Shown here piece after piece: positions 31,422-33,955 of a stretch of DNA of 33,955 nucleotides; position 1 is the stretch's first letter, and each line of letters opens with the position of its first letter. A model generated the notes under the pieces. It worked only from the letters and a program-made list of their open reading frames with translations. It searched no databases and was not told where the DNA came from. Both the position numbers and the translations under genes were made by a program. The DNA is taken from contig JARRNT010000059.1 in the NCBI GenBank assembly GCA_037384645.1, positions 1-33,955 on the forward strand, written 5' to 3'. The DNA comes from RI-92 sp037384645. GTDB lineage: Bacteria > Pseudomonadota > Gammaproteobacteria > UBA6429 > Thiohalophilaceae.

Positions 31422-32840
31422 TTATTTGTGAGAAACGTCCAGTTTGTCAACAGTGTCAAATTCGAACTTGATTTCTTTCCAGGTTTCCATGGCGATCTTG
31501 AGTTCCGGGCTGCTCTTGGCAGCTTCGGTAAGAATTTCCTTACCTTCTTTCTCAAGTTCACGACCCCGGTTACGTGCCTCGACACAGGCTTCAACGGCAA
31601 CACGGTTGGCCGCTGCACCAGCAGCATTACCCCATGGGTGGCCCAGCGTACCGCCACCGAACTGCAGTACCGCATCGTCACCGAAGATGGTAACCAGTGC
31701 CGGCATGTGCCATACGTGGATACCACCAGAGGCCACGGCAAAGGCACCCGGCATGGAACCCCAGTCCTGGTCGAAGAAGATACCGCGTGAACGGTCTTCC
31801 TTAACGTAGCTTTCGCGCAGCAGGTCGATCCAGCCCAGGGTGGCTTCGCGGTCACCTTCCAGCTTACCGACAACAGTACCGGTATGCAGGTGGTCACCAC
31901 CGGACAGACGCAGGATCTTGGTCAGTACACGGAAGTGGATACCGTGGTGCGGATTACGGTCGAGTACGGCGTGCATGGCACGGTGGATGTGCAGCAACAT
32001 GCCGTTGTCACGACACCACTGGGCCAGGCCGGTATTGGCACAGAAACCACCGGTGATGTAGTCGTGCATGATGATCGGCGCGCCGATCTCTTTGGCGTAC
32101 TCTGCACGCTTGAACATTTCGTCCGGGGTCGGCGCGGTAACGTTGAGGTAGTGACCTTTGCGCTCACCTGTTTCTTTTTCGGCCTTGTGGATGGCTTCCA
32201 TCACAAAGTCGAAACGCTGACGCCAGCGCATGAACGGCTGTGAGTTTACGTTCTCGTCGTCTTTGGTGAAGTCCAGACCACCGCGAAGACCTTCGTAAAC
32301 GGCACGACCATAGTTCTTGGCAGACAGACCCAGCTTCGGCTTGATGGTACAACCCAGCAGCGGACGACCGTACTTGTTCATCACGTCACGCTCGACCTGG
32401 ATACCCAGAGGTGGTCCATTACAGGTCATAACGTAGGCGATCGGGAAACGTACGTCTTCCAGACGCAGGGCGCGCACGGCCTTGAAGCCAAATACGTTAC
32501 CGACGAGAGACGTGAACACGTTAACAACGGAACCTTCTTCGAACAGGTCGATCGGGTAAGCAATGAAGGCGTAGAAACAGGTGTCATCACCCGGTACGTC
32601 TTCGATAGCGTAAGCACGACCCTTATAATAGTCGAGGTCGGTCAGCAAATCGGTCCACACCGTGGTCCAGGTACCGGTGGAAGATTCTGCGGCAACAGCA
32701 GCAGCCGCTTCTTCACGGGGTACACCTTCCTGCGGTGTGATTTTAAAACAAGCCAGAATATCGGTATCAGCCGGGGTATATTCAGGCATCCAGTAAGTTT
32801 CGCGGTATTCCTTCACACCCGCGTGATAACTTTTCGCCAT
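31422..32840 (-). CDS. cbbL: RuBisCO large subunit, form I
   Basis: A 472-residue large subunit that carboxylates ribulose 1,5-bisphosphate. Active-site parts are visible: TIKPKLGLS with the first catalytic Lys, GGLDFTKDDENVNSQPF with the carbamylated Lys and metal ligands Asp and Glu, HIHRAMHAV with the catalytic His region, the loop 6 Lys in GTVVGKLEGD, and QFGGGTLGHPWG binding phosphate. The sequence is of the proteobacterial IA type. I chose the ATG with AGGAGG directly before it; a longer in-frame reading would include that site. It is the first gene of the operon. Confidence 0.98.
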   Translation of the reverse strand: MAKSYHAGVKEYRETYWMPEYTPADTDILACFKITPQEGVPREEAAAAVAAESSTGTWTTVWTDLLTDLDYYKGRAYAIEDVPGDDTCFYAFIAYPIDLFEEGSVVNVFTSLVGNVFGFKAVRALRLEDVRFPIAYVMTCNGPPLGIQVERDVMNKYGRPLLGCTIKPKLGLSAKNYGRAVYEGLRGGLDFTKDDENVNSQPFMRWRQRFDFVMEAIHKAEKETGERKGHYLNVTAPTPDEMFKRAEYAKEIGAPIIMHDYITGGFCANTGLAQWCRDNGMLLHIHRAMHAVLDRNPHHGIHFRVLTKILRLSGGDHLHTGTVVGKLEGDREATLGWIDLLRESYVKEDRSRGIFFDQDWGSMPGAFAVASGGIHVWHMPALVTIFGDDAVLQFGGGTLGHPWGNAAGAAANRVAVEACVEARNRGRELEKEGKEILTEAAKSSPELKIAMETWKEIKFEFDTVDKLDVSHK

Positions 32841-33271
32841 GTTCAATCCTCCTGAAGGTGAACGTGTGTTTAACAAATCTGATGACGAGGAAGCGACTTA
32901 ACTCAGCTCAGTCATTTCATGGGACAGGCAATATAGTCAGATCAATGCATAATTAACACTCAATAATAATGAGATATACCATAAGAAAAGCCTTATAGAT
33001 AAACCCTAGGGCGAAACTCGGAAAAGCCGATATTTGTTGTATAACAATGAGTTGAGTAATTTAGTGCGATATAGCGGGGTCTACGGGATTAAACCGGTCC
33101 CGCCAGAATGTATCAATATTATTTTGCGCAGATACTGAATTTCCGGGCGCGTTCAGGGCTGAGCTGCACCAGCCGCGCCCATGGACGAGCCGACTTATTA
33201 TATTGCGCTTCCCTGTTCTGCCGGACAAGCAGATATGCCGCCAACACGTTTATCCCTTTCCTGACATGTGT
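32841..33271 (-). promoter_or_regulatory. cbb operon promoter region with candidate CbbR sites
   Basis: An AT-rich 431-bp stretch upstream of cbbL. Three dyads with LysR-like size are seen: TTGTT-N4-AACAA at 33034-33047, ATAAG-N6-CTTAT at 32981-32996, and CTCA-N7-TGAG at 32959-32973. The first and third contain a T-N11-A box. A TATATT on the minus strand near 32930 could be a -10 element. Farther upstream a GC-rich hairpin, GGGCGCG / CGCGCCC at 33145-33180, follows the small gene to the right. CbbR is the expected factor; exact sites are unproven. Confidence 0.5.
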
Positions 33272-33496
33272 TTACCCTGTTGGTGGACGGCGTTCAATAA
33301 TGTTTAGCGCGGCCTGAAATTCGTCCATGCTCATATCGATGTATTCGCTAACCCGGCCATAGAGCATCAACGTCGGTACGTTGCGGCCACCCCGCTCCTT
33401 CTGGATTTGATCCAGGCAGTACAGGATGATTCGCTGCCTGCGAGTCAGCCCATCTCTCACGTCAGGCAGGTCATCGTATCGATTCGGGGTCATCAT
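33272..33496 (-). CDS. Small hypothetical protein upstream of the cbb operon
   Basis: A 74-residue soluble, charged protein: DDLPDVRDGLTRRQRIILYCLDQ, split here as an acidic start and a helix, then NVPTLMLYGRVSEYIDMSMDEFQAALNII. The helix-loop-helix outline could be a small winged helix domain with a possible DNA- or protein-binding role. AAAGGAAG precedes the first of two adjacent ATGs. The reading is well formed and ends with ERRPPTG. No family is recognised; it lies about 430 bp upstream of cbbL on the same strand. Confidence 0.72.
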   Translation of the reverse strand: MMTPNRYDDLPDVRDGLTRRQRIILYCLDQIQKERGGRNVPTLMLYGRVSEYIDMSMDEFQAALNIIERRPPTG

Positions 33497-33694
33497 GGCT
33501 TCCTTTTCATCGCGATGATGCCAGGAAGAAGGTACGCCATTTTAAAAAACACGTCTACCACACCGAGGGCAGCCTGGCGAAAGATCAAGAAACCCGCCAC
33601 GCTGCGTTGTGATGGTGGACAACAACCAGGCCACATTCACGTTCCACGGCAGCCACGCGCAGATAAAGTGCACGGCCAGGACCTGCCGATTTGC

Positions 33695-33955
33695 TTACTG
33701 GAATGCATAAGCGCTACCAGCGCCAGTGAAAGCTCCACTGAGTATTTGTCACGGTCTTATTCCTCGCCCCGGTCACCAGGGTGTCATTGTCAATCCCGAC
33801 ACTGGAACCGAAATAATCGCTGGCAGCAGCTTCACCCGCTTTCAGATACGCCAACTGTGACCAGCTTGTGGTGTTGCTGAATCTTATTGTGCATGAACAT
33901 ATAAACAGTGCCACTTTGCGATGCACTATTATTCGGTTGCGCGCCACTACTGCTG
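33695..33955 (-). pseudogene. FG-GAP repeat protein remnant, frameshifted and partial
   Basis: Three reading frames on the minus strand together spell the end of an FG-GAP (integrin-like beta-propeller) protein. From the window edge: GAQPNNSASQSGTVYMF in one frame; then TTSWSQLAYLKAGEAAASDYFGSSVG followed by DNDTLVTGARN in the next (read here as its FG-GAP core); then GAFTGAGSAYAFQ and a TAA in a third. The order and motifs match the repeat WSQxAYLKA...DxFG.SVA..GDTLVVGA...G.VYVF. Two frame changes within 260 bp mean the gene is broken or the sequence is poor here. The 5' part lies beyond the window. Confidence 0.6.

Noticed and set aside
30591..32840. Carboxysome association of the RuBisCO
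   Set aside because: No csoS or ccm gene is present; the cbbQ-cbbO arrangement fits a cytoplasmic enzyme.
33538..33700. Protein-like stretches on the plus strand that vaguely recall a transposase remnant
   Set aside because: The stretches are short, in two frames, and show no catalytic motif or terminal repeats, so no mobile element can be claimed.
33407..33880. 157-residue plus-strand frame at the right end
   Set aside because: It lies opposite the 74-residue gene and the FG-GAP remnant, and its composition is that of an antisense shadow.

Overview
The window reads as chromosomal DNA of a sulfur-oxidising, CO2-fixing proteobacterium, most likely a gammaproteobacterium. The reasons are the form I RuBisCO operon of the cbbLS-cbbQ-cbbO type with no carboxysome genes, a complete proteobacterial cytochrome bc1 operon, and several sulfur-trafficking families (TusA, YeeE/YedE, DsrE-like, rhodanese-like). 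The genus cannot be named from sequence alone. No tRNA, rRNA, CRISPR array or intact mobile element was seen.

Left part (1-7.7 kb, all minus strand). A sulfur operon reads leftwards from a promoter near 3850: two half-size YeeE/YedE membrane proteins, a TusA-like carrier, three small membrane proteins (one of only 31 residues), a rhodanese-like protein without its catalytic cysteine, two DsrE-like proteins and a 61-residue protein. Upstream lies a periplasmic PhnD-like binding protein, a histidine kinase and an NtrC-type sigma54 activator. Between activator and operon there is a good sigma54 promoter (3860-3875) and three 19-bp CTGT-N11-ACAG repeats (3940-4003), the geometry expected of activator sites. 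The activator carries a one-base frameshift in this sequence. The likely logic is: periplasmic ligand, then kinase, then activator, then import and hand-over of a sulfur compound.

Middle part (7.8-26 kb). This is a series of mostly unrelated small units: a fumarylacetoacetase-family hydrolase; petABC (Rieske, cytochrome b, cytochrome c1) closed by a clear terminator; two exported DsrE-family proteins; tartronate semialdehyde reductase; a tandem cyclic-nucleotide-binding-like protein; a periplasmic thioredoxin-NHL protein; transaldolase; a small HTH protein; a type II NADH dehydrogenase; an N-terminally short pirin with dienelactone hydrolase; an HPP membrane protein translationally coupled to a CBS protein; NsrR; YaiI; and an exported superoxide-reductase-like protein. 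A 23-bp match to the NsrR operator lies between nsrR and the CBS-HPP pair.

Right part (26-34 kb). cbbR (plus) converges on a leftward cbbL-cbbS-orf-cbbQ-cbbO operon. A strong hairpin with a U-run follows cbbS and probably sets a high RuBisCO to activase ratio. A small conserved-looking ORF and a frameshifted FG-GAP repeat remnant fill the right end.
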